From Clarkia xantiana subsp. parviflora (lineage: Eukaryota; Streptophyta; Magnoliopsida; Myrtales; Onagraceae): DNA of 64,000 nucleotides. Location: the NCBI GenBank assembly GCA_036873135.1, contig JAPTYO010000011.1, forward strand, positions 12,743,747 through 12,807,746. The letters run 5' to 3'. Position 1 is the first letter of the stretch. The number at the start of each line of letters is the position of its first letter. The notes beneath the pieces were generated by a model that worked only from the letters and a program-made list of their open reading frames with translations, searched no databases and was not told the origin of the DNA. Shown in pieces: positions 10,350 to 21,074 of the stretch. A program made the position numbers and the translations under genes.

Positions 10350-13017
10350 ATGTCTGGTAAGGATTTCCTTCTCTGTTTTCATGATTTGCTGATGTTACCT
10401 GCTCCTCTTTTCTCAAGTTTTCTTGTTTGTAACCGTTTTTAGACGAAGCTAGTTCTGGGGCCAGGATCCCTTTTACTTTTGAGTATGCTGTTAACGAGAT
10501 CTCTGAGACCTCGTATGAGGTTGCTCTCCGAGAATGCTGCATTACCTCAGACTGGGAACCTCGCTTCCCTTACGAGTCTCAGCCCACCACTAGGAGGAAG
10601 CATATCGTCACGCGTCCTCGAGAGGGAGAAGTGTTCGTCTCCGCCGGGCAGATAAGTGCTGGGATTCGATTCCCTTTTTGCGGGAACCTGGTGGAGATGT
10701 GCAACTTCTACAAGACGCACCCCTGTACATTCTCTCCACACGCCATCCGCGTGTGGAACGCTTTCCAGCTTTTGTGCCTCCGCCAGCAGTGGACGTACAA
10801 TTTGCTGCTTTTCCGCACATTCTACGGAATGAAGTGCAATAAGGCTGGTGTTTGCTCCTTCTCCCCCCGACTCCCCAAGTGGACAAAGGAGCAACTTTCA
10901 CGTTTCGGCTGGGATAGCGAGACCTGGAAGTTTCACAAGGATCGGGTGCTGATTCGTGACTCAGGGTCCGACAACAGCGGATGGAAGAAGTATTACTTCT
11001 TCGTCCAAAACAGCTCTGTCCCATGGCCCCGATGGGAGGTTGAGGCGGACCCTGCCCCCAAGCTCGGGGTCTACACTGAGGATGACCTCAAGACCCTCCA
11101 GATGGTCCAGCTCTATCGTTGGGGGGACTCCTTCATTCCCCTCGACGCCAACAAGCTCGTGGAGAAGGACTTGATTCATATCGGAGTCCGGCTCCTTGAT
11201 TCCGTTTCCAAGGATTTAGTCATCTGGGTAACAATTCTAACCACTTTTTCTTTTCATTTTTGCAGCCAAGAAATCATCTCTGTTGACCCATCTCATGTTG
11301 AAGCAGGGGGAGACTGATGCCGTCCAGGGTAGCTCCAAACGGAAGCGGAAGTCGCTGAAGAAGGGGGCTTCCTCTTCTGCTGCCCCTCCGACCGAAGAGC
11401 GGACCGAGGCCAAGCGGGTCCGAAGGGAGGAGATAGACCAAGCCTTCGGGGTCACTTCCGCCGAGGAAGGTAAGCGTGTCCGTCGTGCTATTAAGAAATA
11501 TAGGAAACTGGTTCCCAAGGAGTTTATCCCCGCTGATCGGGAATCGCGGGTTCGAGAAATCAAGTACATCCTTCGAGGAGAAACCCCCCGCGTTCTCAAG
11601 GCAGGATACTACAACTTCTTCGGAAAGGACCAGCATCTTGAACGCCAAATCATCTGGTGCCCCAACGATACTCTTCCTGATTTTATTCGTCCCGCAACCG
11701 CAGGTCCAACGGAGGCTCTCACTCCGAGGAGGGCTGCTACTCCTGCACGGGCCGCGACTCCACAGGCGCCGATGACGGAGGAAACCCCGACGGAAGCTCA
11801 GTTCCGTCAGGTGACCGACATGGAGGCTTATCCTTCCTCCGAGGAGCCAAATGAAGGTGGCCTGCTCCGCCGAAAGCCAGGCCGGAGCATCCTGAGGCCC
11901 ACCGCGGAGGACGTGTCCCGGAGTCCTCCCCCAGAGCTCCGCAGTACAACTCCCGAGCCTCCGACCGAGGTGGCTCCTCAGGCCGAGGCTTCCAGGGTCA
12001 TCCCTCCTCTCCCCGTGGATGAAAATATTTACAAGGTTTTCACCCCCGATCAGGAGACGGTTCCCTGGAACCCGATTGAGTCTCTCCAAGGGGTCCCACT
12101 CCAACGGGGGGACCTTCAGCCTGATTTGGCCCTGCATCTGCTGGCGGGGTCGATTCCTTCGGCCTTGAGGCGGCCAATCTCCTTGGCGCGGGAGGACATC
12201 GAGGAGGAGCTCCGCGCTATGGCCATCCGTCGGATGGAGGTAAAACTTTACCTTTGTTTTCTTCATTGTTCTTTGCCTTCGACCATCGGATTCTAATCCT
12301 TTTTCCCTTTTGTCTTAGGAAACCGCGGACCAGCAGCGCTGCTTCGGCTTCATCCTGGCTCTCAAGGGTGCTTTGGAGGAGGCACAAGCTAGGTCGGACC
12401 CCGTCGCTTTGGCCAAGCTCCAAGCGGACCTCGACGAGGCTGTGGCGGCCAGGATCAAGATAGCCAAGGAGCGGACCCTCCTTGACGAGATGGCTACGGG
12501 CCTGCAAAAGCAGGTTCACGATCATGAGGCCGTCCTTCGTCGGGAGCGGAGGATAGCCCAGGAGGATCAGCGGCGGAACGAGGTGGAGAAGAGGCAGCTC
12601 CTCCACGAGAAGGGCGTTTTCGTGGAAGCTCTCGCAGAGGCCAAGGCGAAACTTGAAGCCCAAGAGGCTGAATTTTCTGCCAAGCTGGCTGAGGCAAAGG
12701 CTCAGGGTCGCGAGGAGTATCGGAACTCCGATGATTTTGAGGCGGATGCCGTGAAGTTCTGCAAAAACGAGGTGGAGAACATTCTGTTCAATGCCGTCGA
12801 GGAGCTCTACACGACATACGAGGATTCCATCGACTTAAAGAAGTCCGAGACCCTTGCCCCCATCGCAGAGAAGTACTTCAACCTCCCCGCGGAGAGTGAA
12901 GGGACTGATGCCGCGGACCCGACTCCGCGGACTGCGGAGCCTTCTGCCCAGGCCACTCCGAATCTTCCTCCCTCCGATGCTGCTGAGGACCCAACTTCCA
13001 ACAATGACCAAGCTTAA
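10350..13017 (+). CDS. Antisense extra gene of Tat-1 (putative gypsy-type transposon protein), spliced
   Basis: Four inferred exons: 10350-10356 (ATG TCT G), 10443-11227, 11271-12239, 12319-13017, giving about 819 residues. The first junction (g/GTAAGG...TTTTTAG/ac) restores a Met-Ser-Asp-Glu start. The third (gag/GTAAAA...TTAG/gaa) is clean. At the second, the obvious acceptor tgcag (11261-11265) breaks frame and the next AG, at 11269-11270, keeps it. The N-terminal 260 residues (FPFCGNLVEMCNFYKTHPC, IRVWNAFQLLCL, GWKKYYFFVQ) resemble the plant family annotated as putative gypsy-type transposon (Transposase_28-like). The middle is basic, then Pro/Ser/Thr-rich. The last 230 residues are a long Ala/Glu/Lys coiled coil. 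The gene runs opposite to gag-pol and has its own TATA box. Function is unknown. The frame is open although gag-pol is broken. Confidence 0.8.
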
Positions 13018-13189
13018 TGCTCTATTCTTTTAGTCCTTGTAATTTTTCCTCCTTGTATCCTCCTTATTTTTTTTTTGTTTCGGAACCTTTAGGCCTTTGA
13101 GCCTTTATATAAGAAATTTCTTTCATCTGTTTTGGCCCCGATAATCGTTACTTACAATGTTCCAGTGCACCATTTAAGATGACTTCATA
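13018..13189 (+). other. 3' UTR of the Tat-1 antisense gene
   Basis: T-rich sequence with tttgtttcggaacc and tttatataag follows the TAA stop and precedes the tandem repeats. No further coding. Confidence 0.45.
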
Positions 13190-13800
13190 CATCCTTCCGA
13201 TGCTTTACTCGAAACTTTACCACTTAAGGTTTCTCGTTTACTCGGGACTTCACCATTTAAGGTTTCTCGTCTACTCGGGACTTTACCACTTAAGGTTTCT
13301 CGTCCAAGCCACTTAGTGTAATTTTATATGTCTTTTCGTGACATTTTCCTCGGGACTTTACCACTTAAGGTTTCTCATCCCTGTCTTTCAAGGCAATTTT
13401 GTACATCATTTAAGCTGATTTATTTCGCACCCCTTAAGGCTTTTACTGCGCCAATCTAGACGACTTAATCGCACCCTTCAGGGCTTTTATCGTGTCATTT
13501 CAGACGACTTAATCGTACCCTTTAAGGCTTTTGGCCGCATCATATAGACGACTTACGTGGACCCGTTAGGGCTTTTTCGTACCTAGGCTTTTGGTTGCAT
13601 CATAAAGACGACTTACTCATACCCCGTAGGGCTTTTGTCCGTACCTCGAAAGGCTTTTTGTCGCGCCATAAAGGCGACTTACTCATACCCCGTAGGGCTT
13701 TTGTCCGTACCTCGAAAGGCTTTTTGTCGCGCCATAAAGGCGACTTACTCGTACCTCGGAAGGCTTTTGTCGCATCCTTCGGGACGTCTTACTAACAGTT
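13190..13800. repeat. Tat-1 degenerate minisatellite between antisense gene and pol
   Basis: Several related tandem units. About three 36-bp units carry ctttaccacttaaggtttctcg (13200-13310). They are followed by 50-66-bp units carrying gtaccccgtagggctttt and cataaaggcgacttact, and the last 66-bp unit is duplicated almost exactly at 13610-13740. The short open frame across it is a repeat artefact. Confidence 0.85.
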
Positions 13801-13919
13801 AGAATAAAATCTAAAAGCAATTTGATCGGAAGCAACTTCTTTATTCATTAATAACTCAAAGCTGGCTTACATCGGATCTTTATTGATAGACAATTTGCGC
13901 CATTCGCGGCGACTTAATA

Positions 13920-15010
13920 TCAAACATGATACTTCTTCAAGTGTGCGCCACTGAAGGAATGTTTCAACGTCTTGCCATCAAGGTCTTCTAGTTTGTACGC
14001 ATTCGGGGCTGGCATCCCTACGATCTTGTAAGGTACCTCCCATTTCGGCGATAGCTTGTTGATCCGATCTTGATGAACGAACTCGTTCCTCCGTCAGACA
14101 AGTTCTCCAACGAAGAATTGTCGGGACTTGACACGCCGATTATAATATCGGGCTGTTGCCAGATGCATCCGAGCCTGAACTTCATCAGCCTTCCATCTTT
14201 TCTCCTCGAGCAAGTCTAAGTCTAGACGTCTCAGTTCCTCGTTCGTTAGAGGTTCATAATACCTTCTGCGATGGGACGCCACCGCTATCTCCACGGGAGC
14301 AACTGCCTCCGTGCCATAGACAAGGCCAAACGGAGTTTCCCCTATCGACTGCTTGGGTGTTGTTCTAACAGCCCACAGCACATTTTCAAGCTCATCCAGC
14401 CAATGACCTTGCAAGGCGTAAACTCTCTTCTTCAAGTCATTCATCACGATCTTGTTGGCTGATTCGACTTGGTCATTAGTCTGAGCATGGTGGACGGAAG
14501 CTGTCCGATGCTCAATGTTCAATTCCTCCAGGTACTCCTTCAACTGAGCCCCATTGAACGGAGGGCCATTGTCGCTGATCAATACTCGAGGAACCCCATA
14601 CCGGGATATAATCTGAGTTTGAAGGAACTTGAGGATCTGCTGCCCCGTTGTCTTGGCCAACGCCTTAGCCTCTATCCACTTTGAGAAGTAATCGATGGCC
14701 ACGAGTAAATACTTGCACTGGCCTTTCGCTTGCGGAAGAGGTCCCACCAAGTCAATGCCCCACTGCGCGAAGGGCCAAGCACTCCTGATGGACATCAAGT
14801 CCGCGGCAGGAGCCACGATATTTGGAGCGTACCTCTGGCATGCATCGCAGGATCAGACCATCGCTGTCGCCTCCTTGTTCATCGAAGGCCAATAGTAGCC
14901 TAGATTCAACGCCTTCCTCACAATGGATCGGGCCCCTTCATGACAGGTCGCGACTCCTTCGTGCAGTTCTCTCAGGATCCGATTCGTATCAGGCTCCGCC
15001 ACACATTTCA
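13920..15010 (-). pseudogene. Tat-1 integrase region, broken by two stops
   Basis: Minus-strand reading contains an H2C2 zinc-binding segment (HEGVATCHEGA ... SCDACQRY), the catalytic core with WGIDLVGPLP (first Asp), VLISDNGPPF (second Asp) and ESANKIV (Glu), and a C-terminal SPKWE-PYKI-type tail ending HLKKYHV before TGA (13920-13922). Two in-frame TGA codons interrupt it. One is within the zinc-binding segment (14853-14855) and one is just before the C-terminal domain (14094-14096). Both could be single C-to-T changes. Integrase would insert the cDNA copy; this copy cannot make a full protein. Confidence 0.9.
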
Positions 15011-15109
15011 GAAAAGGCTTTACATGCCCCCTCTTATATAACTGGTTGTCCACCATCACGTAGTCGTTCGCGATTCGACGCAACCTGACAGCTGCCACTT
15101 CATCGTCGG

Positions 15110-15701
15110 GGAGAGCCCCCGTAGTCAAGTATGTGACCATCGGGGTCATCCAGGTGGATTTCTCTTCTTCCTCCGATCTTGCTTCAATGGCGCAAACCTC
15201 CGTCAGATCGATGGTTGAGATAATCACTCTTTCCAGAAAGTGCACCCTCCGATTCTCCTCGGGGGCCACTCCAAGAGCAAATTTGCTTAAGGCATCTGCC
15301 TCCGCATTTTCTTCCCTTGGGATTGCCTCGATATCGAAGCTTTTAAAGCTTCCCTTCAAAATCTGCACCTCGTGCAAATACTTCCTCATTGTCGGGCTCT
15401 TGGCTTCATAGTTCCCCTGGACCTGATTTACGATCAAGCTAGCATCACACTTCACCTTTAAGTGATCGACTCCCGTACCCTTGGCAGTTTTAAGGCCCGT
15501 GATGAGAGCCTCATACTCCGCTTCATTGTTGGTGGCCCTAAACGTTAAGGCCAAGGCATATCGCAGGGGTTCGCCTCCACCGGGCGGTATCAATACGAAT
15601 CCTGCCCCCGATCCTTCTACACTTGATGAACCATCAGTGTACATCTCCCAAGTGTTCTCCTCATTTGGCTGTTCTGGCTGTTCTGCTATCGGGACTTCCA
15701 T
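15110..15701 (-). pseudogene. Tat-1 second RNase H (aRH-type) domain
   Basis: Open segment with MYTDGSSSVEGSGAGFVLI (catalytic Asp), NNEAEYEALITGL (Glu), VKCDASLIVNQVQG (Asp) and EENAEADALSKFA (Asp), the four-residue RNase H active site. It lies between the ordinary retroviral-type RNase H and the integrase. An additional archaeal-type RNase H at this position is known for Tat-lineage elements. The domain itself is intact, but it is separated from the upstream RNase H by a frameshift near 15705. Confidence 0.9.
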
Positions 15702-15712
15702 GGTTGCCCCCT

Positions 15713-17000
15713 CTACAGGACCCGCTTCTTCAGATCGGGTGCTGTAGACTCAGCTATAAAATCCGCCAATGCCTGGCCCTTAATAGCAGTTCTCGGAGCG
15801 AAATGGATGCGGAACTCCGTAAGCTCGATGGCCCATTTCACCAATCTCCCCGACGCCTCCGGTCGGTTCAAAAAGTGCTTCAAGGGCTGATTAGTTAACA
15901 CCGTAACCTCGTGGGCATGGAAGTAAGGTCGTAGCTTTCGAGCAGCAACAATCAACGCAAAGAGATACTTCTCAATAGCGGGATAATTCATTTCTGATTT
16001 GGCAAACGCCTTGCTTACATAATAGACAGGCACTTGGTTGCCCTTGACAATCTTAATCAAAACAGAACTAACAGCAACTTCAGAAACAACAAAATAGAGA
16101 TAAAGCGGCTCGCCTGGAACCGGTTTCGCCAACGGCGGGAGGGTACGGAGGTGCTGCTTGAGTGCCTGGAATGCCTCCTCGAACTTGTCGGACCATTCAA
16201 ACTTCTTGTGGGCCCTTAAGCACGTCAAAAAATGGCATGGCTCTGTCACTCGCCTTGGATAGGAATCGATTCATCGCGGCCAACCGGCCATTCAGCACTT
16301 GAACCTCCCGATGAGTCTTCGGGGACTGCATCTCCTCGATTGCTCGCAGCTTCTCAGGATTCACCTCGATTCCTCTCTGGCTCACCATGAACCCTAGGAA
16401 TTTCCCCGAGTTCACCCCGAAAGCACACTTGTCTGGGTTCAACCGAACCTGATAAACTTCATCCGCTCAAACGCCGCCGCCAAGTTTTGGACATGGTTTC
16501 CTGCCTGTCGGGACTTCACCAGCATGTCATCCACATACGCCTCCATAGTCTTTCCCAGCATGTCCCCGAACAACTTGTTCACCATCCTCTGGTAAGTTGC
16601 TCCAGCATTGATCAATCCGAAGGGCATTACGTCGTAGTGATAGACGTCACTATCGGCATAGAAGGCTGTATGGGGGGGGGGCATCCTCCTTCGCCATCTT
16701 GATCTGGTTATACCCAGAATAAGCATCCACGAAGCTCAACAGCTCGTGTCCCGATGTGGCATCCACCAACTGATCAATCCTCGGGAGCGGGTAGCAATCC
16801 TTCGGCCAGGCCTTGTTCAAGTCGCGGAAATCGACACACATCCGCCACTTCCCATTACTCTTTCTCACAAGGACTGCGTTAGCGACCCAAGTCTGGAATC
16901 GGAGCTCCTTGATGCATCCAGTGTCGAGCAGTCTGCCCACCTCCTGCTGGATCGTGACCCTCTTATCCGCGCCCATCGGACGCCTTCTCTGCGCGATAGG
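15713..17000 (-). pseudogene. Tat-1 reverse transcriptase and first RNase H, multiply frameshifted
   Basis: Reading from 17000 down, the RT fingers (WVANAVLVRKSNGKWRMCVD, YPLPRIDQLVDATSG), the palm with AYVDDMLVKS (the YVDD active site), the thumb (NPDKCAFGVNSGKFLGFMVS) and RNase H (VYYVSKAFAKSEMNYPAIEK, HFAPRTAIKGQALADFIAE) are all recognisable. Frame changes occur at about 16240, 16440 and 16680. The last is a run of ten G (ten C on the coding strand, 16672-16681) where an in-frame codon pattern needs six or nine. Confidence 0.92.
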
Positions 17001-18827
17001 CTTGATCGCGGGATCAATCTTCAATTCGTGCACAATCACGTCGGGGCTGATCCCTGACATATCACTCGGGGACCAGGCAAACAGTTCCTTGAACTCCTTC
17101 AGAAGCTCGATCAACTCTCGGGCTCTTTCCTCCGACAAAGCAGACCCGATCTTCACCTTCCTCCGAGGTCCATCAATCTCAACCTCCTTCAAATCCTCCA
17201 TGGGGGCGGGACGCCCAAATTCCTCTCGAGGATCGGCATTAGTCTGCAGGACAGCCATGGCTTCCCTCCTTCTCCTTCGAGTGGCATTAACATAGCACTT
17301 TCGTGACGCCACCTGGTCACCCTTGACCTCTCCGACTCCATTGTCAGTCGGGAACTTCATCTTTTGGTGGACAGTTGAAGCGACTGCCATGAGAGGGTTG
17401 ATTGTGGTCCTCCCGATAATAGCATTGTACGTTCCCGCGGATTCTACCACGACAAAATCCACGTTCCGCCGTTCCATCTTCCAGCCACTACCGAACTCCA
17501 CCGGTAAGGTAATCATCCCCAACGGATAGGAAGTCGATCCAGAGAATCCCATCATCGGGAAGTTCACCTGCGTCAGGTCCTTCTTCGTCTTTCCCATGGC
17601 CTCCAGGGCATCCATGAAAAGAATGTCGGAGGAGCTCCCTCCGTCTATCAGGATCCGCTTCATCTCGAATCCGTCCACATCCAGGGTCACGACCAAGGCG
17701 TCATCGTGGGGGCTTTCCACGCCTATCAAGTCCTCTGCTGAGAAAGAAATCACCATTTCTTCCTTTATAGTCCACGACCGGGACCTCTTTCCTAACACCA
17801 CAGCAGCAGAGATGCGGGAAGCGTAATTCTCCCGAGAAGCGGAGGTGTCACCTCCTGCCGCCATTCCTCCATGAATGACATTAATGGTCCCCCCCCTCTC
17901 CTTACGGGCACCAGAACCGGAGGCTTCTGGCTCAACCTTCTTCTTCTTCGGGGATCGATCACGGGACTTGGAACGGGACCGTGACCGACTTTTGGAGCGG
18001 GATCGGCACCTTCCCCTTCCGACGAACTCTTTAAGCTTCCCTTTCTGGATCAGCTTCTCTATCTCCTTCTTTAGCTCCCGGCAGTTATCTGTGTCGTGAC
18101 CATTGGCTCGATGGTACCGACAGTAACGATCAGAGCGTCCTCCCAAGAACTCACCTTCTTTCCTCGGGGGGTATCGGGCGAGACCCTGCCGATCCATCAC
18201 AGCCAGCACGGAGGTCATCGAGCTGTTGATGGGAACACTACGACCCTCGCGGTTATCCTTCTTCGGAGGACGCCTGTCCTCCCTTCTCTCGGGGCGACCA
18301 CGGTTCCTACTCCCCTCCGATTTATCGCTTCCTTTACGATCATCCGACAGTTTGGACGATGTCTTTGCTCTTCCCGACTTCGGAGGATCAAGCTCTCCGG
18401 CGGCAATCTTCGACTCCTGGACGTCGATTTGCTGTTTCACCCTCGCTTGCAGGGCCTCCATGCTCCACACAGCCTTCGCGGCTACGCTGTGCATCAGATC
18501 GGAACCATACGGAGCAGTTAGGTTCCGCAGGAAAGTTCGGATGGTCTCTCCCTCCGATATTTCTTCATCGATCTCCGCGGCACTTGCAGTGAACCGTTGG
18601 TAGTAGTATGCCAACGATTCATCGGATCTTTGCACCACCTGGGTCAAAGACCTCAAGCTCTTCAGGAGACGTCTCCGACCTTGATATTGCTTGATGAAGC
18701 GATCGTGCATATCAGCCCAGCACGTAATGCTTCCCGGCGGTAGGCTGAAAAACCAAGTCATGGCCCTTTCTCCCAGAGTGATCGGGAACAATGAACACAC
18801 GAGGTCATCATTCGAGGTCCTACCCAT
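17001..18827 (-). pseudogene. Tat-1 gag C-terminal half and protease
   Basis: One open segment, continuous with the RT fingers. It holds the end of the retrotransposon gag capsid domain (MTWFFSLPPGSITCWADM, FIKQYQGRRRLLKSLRSL), then a basic region and a CX2HX4HX4C knuckle (CRYHRANGHDTDNC, about 18080-18130). Next is an Arg/Ser dipeptide stretch (about 17950-18020), INVIHGG, and an aspartic protease with IDGGSSSDILF near 17650, the usual Asp-Ser/Thr-Gly having become Asp-Gly-Gly. The segment ends in a linker leading to RT. The upstream gag start is in another frame. Confidence 0.9.
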
Positions 18828-19548
18828 ACAAGCCTGGACATGCCTCTGAACATGGCAGACCGGGTCTCCCTCACCATCGTACTCCTGGCGGGGCGACAGT
18901 ATCTAGCAGCCGTGGAATGAAAGGATGACTGGATCGATCCCTTAGCTCCGATGTCATTTTCTTTTGGTCACCCATGCAGATGTTGACAATTTTCACCACC
19001 TGATCAGGGGTGATGGGGCCATTCAGGGGAATGGTCCTGTGCTGCACTGGTCAGGGACCATCAACCACGAACTTCTCCGAGTGCGCGGGCTCCTTACCCC
19101 TATTCCTGGGCTGAATCTCTTGAACCTCCTGTTCTTCTGGAACCACCCTCGGAGGGGGTGGAGGCAGCTCTTCTCGCGGGGGCAACTCCTTCGCCCTCCT
19201 GGCGGCCTCTCTCTTGTCCAACAGAGCCTCCATGGCTGCCAAGAACATAGGCATAGCATCTGCTACCGCCTTGGCCAACTCCGAGTTTGAAGAAGAGCCT
19301 ACTTCCCTTCGCGGGATTTCCTCTCCGTGCCCCACCGGGTTTGGGGGAGCATCCACCTCCCTTCGCGGGATATCTTGCCTGTCCAGCGTCGTGTCTCGGA
19401 CTGAGACCTCATCACCATGTCCCCCTATCTGAGAAACAACAGGGTACTCACCTTGTTCAGCAACTTGTTCCGGCAACGGGGAATTCACAGTTCTAGCGGG
19501 GCGAGAACTGCCGGCCTGAACTTGCTTCTTCTTGCCACCACCGGCCAT
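18828..19548 (-). pseudogene. Tat-1 gag N-terminal region, frameshifted
   Basis: The minus-strand ATG at 19546-19548 starts MAGGGKKKQVQAG, about 55 bases inside the 5' LTR boundary and just after the primer site, as expected for gag. The next 165 codons are low-complexity and Pro/Glu-rich, ending in a stop near 19051. The remaining gag up to 18828 is in mixed frames (for example a word reading CHVQRHVQACMGR). At least one frameshift separates it from the capsid region. Confidence 0.75.
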
Positions 19549-19584
19549 TGATCTTGTAGAAACTATTTTGGCTTTTTGTTAGAT

Positions 19585-19602
19585 TCCCACAGACGGCGCC
19601 AA
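19585..19602 (-). other. Tat-1 primer binding site
   Basis: On the minus strand, directly after the 5' LTR end, TTGGCGCCGTCTGTGGGA begins with TGG, complementary to a tRNA CCA end. Tat-3 has the same TGGCGCCGTCTGTGGG and Tat-2 shares TGGCGCCGTCT. The tRNA species is not assigned. Confidence 0.85.
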
Positions 19603-20339
19603 TGTTGGATCACGGGCGAAGCTCCGTTACGTTCTTGACGGAAAGCTCGAACTCCTGGGCTCCGCGTAATCCTGCAAAAGGGGATGACCTGGGTGGTGAC
19701 CCAGAATCCCTCTCCGATGCTTAAATGAGTATGTGATCAATGGGGTGGTAAGCAATAGTCTAAGTTCGTATTAGAGAATGTGTTTTCTGAGGTAACTTCC
19801 TCTTTTATATAGGAGGGGAAGTTACTCAGTTACCTGAGACTGCGCCTGGCAGTTTTACCCACGATTCCGTATATCTCGTTCGGGATTCCGTATATCTCGC
19901 CCCACGCTCCGCGTATCTTGCCCACTCTCCGAGTATCTCGGGCACGCCCTGCGTATCTCGGGGGAGGTTATCTGTACCTCAACCGTTTCCCCACTACTCT
20001 ATCTAGTAGGCGGGTTTCTTGGTCTTATCCTCTGATCACAAGTCCCAACTCTTGTCGGGGACTCCAGAGTTATCATTCTAGGTCACCACCCAGGACCCTT
20101 TGTCTCACGAGACAGGTCCAGCCTCTGCGGGGCTTTATTATCGGGGCCTTTACTAAAGCATATCAGGGCCTGCTCAGAGGCTTCTTTGTCGGGAGCATTC
20201 AGCTCATATATCGGGACTGCTAAAGTCGGGACCCTTCGTACTGGACCTCTGGGCCTCCCAGGCCTTTCACGAGGCCCGCTGGACCTACTCGCCGTCCATT
20301 GGCTGTTAACGGGGCTAACGATTACATCGGAACCTATCA
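19603..20339 (-). repeat. Tat-1 5' LTR
   Basis: 737 bp, TG...CA, matching 9018-9735. It has an extra 21-bp duplication (gtatatctcgttcgggattcc) near 19870. A minus-strand TATATAAA at 19804-19811 is the probable promoter of the gag-pol transcript. Confidence 0.95.
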
Positions 20340-20344
20340 TATAC

Positions 20345-20487
20345 TAATTCGACTCTCCAACTTTGTTTGATCGACACGTAAACGTTTTGCCCAATCAGCA
20401 TGCCTCTGATCATGATGATCATGCTGGTTTGAGTTTTGTCCACACCTCTGATCATGCTGGTTTGAGTTTTGTTTCAACCAAGGCTAG
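20345..20487 (+). other. Host strip between Tat-1 and Copia-A, probably Copia-B or its flank
   Basis: Short strip holding a ~35-bp tandem duplication (ctctgatcatg ... ctggtttgagttttgt, twice). It ends in the 5-bp target gctag of Copia-A. With Copia-A removed it runs directly into the gag-like reading at 39571. I found no Copia-B 5' LTR in it or left of Tat-1. Confidence 0.5.
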
Positions 20488-21074
20488 TGTTAGATTATGG
20501 TGACTAATCCTACAGAAACGAAACCCTAGATACGTGCATGGTAACTAATTACGCAGCGGAAGAAAGTGCACATACCTTTAACGATTTCTGTAGCCTAAGA
20601 TCTTCTAGGGGAGTTCTAGATCCACCGACCGGTACCCCGTAGAGGTTCCTGTTAGAGAAGCCCTACGCGGTTTGATCTTCACAGCAAAACCTCATTCGAT
20701 TCTCGCGGGATGGATCTTACTTGGAGTAAATTGCTCGTCGCAATTTAGGCACCACCCTTGGTGTGGTTCGGCCGAAACTAGCTAGACCTAGGGGGAGGGT
20801 TTTAATCTCAACACTTGGGAAGAGAGCATTAGCACTTAAGAAGTCACCCCAAGGTCCATATATATAGGAGTGGAGGAGGGAAAAATCCCTCCTCCTATTA
20901 GGTAGGTCGGCACCGACTTTGGCAAGGGAGGGAGGCCTAATTGGGCCTCCCTTGTCACATGGGATTTTAGGCCTAGCCCAAAATTCCTAATGTGACTTAG
21001 TCCTAATTTCTTAGGTACTTAGCCTTTAATTAATGGGCTACCAATTACGCGGCCCATAACCCCAAATGCTAACA
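20488..21074 (-). repeat. Copia-A 3' LTR
   Basis: Begins tgttagattatggtgac and ends ccaaatgctaaca, pairing with 38976-39565. It holds a minus-strand TATATATA near 20859-20866. Confidence 0.93.

Larger units (their letters stand above)
9018..20339 (-). mobile_element. Tat-1: Ty3/gypsy LTR retrotransposon, Tat lineage
   Basis: Full-length 11.3-kb element on the minus strand, flanked by a perfect 5-bp duplication tatac (9013-9017 and 20340-20344). LTRs are 9018-9735 (3') and 19603-20339 (5'). By eye they differ by about ten substitutions, a 21-bp insertion and a 2-bp indel, so the insertion is fairly young. The order on the minus strand is gag, protease, reverse transcriptase, RNase H, a second RNase H, integrase. 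An extra spliced gene runs antisense between pol and the 3' LTR. Dual RNase H, a CX2HX4HX4C gag knuckle and an antisense extra gene are hallmarks of the Tat/Ogre group. Gag-pol carries at least four frameshifts and two in-frame stops, so this copy cannot make its own polyprotein. Confidence 0.95.

Noticed and set aside
11274..12266. 330-codon open frame on the minus strand opposite exon 3 of the Tat-1 antisense gene
   Set aside because: It mirrors a GC-rich coding exon and has no family-like motif; the plus-strand reading has splice sites and continuity.
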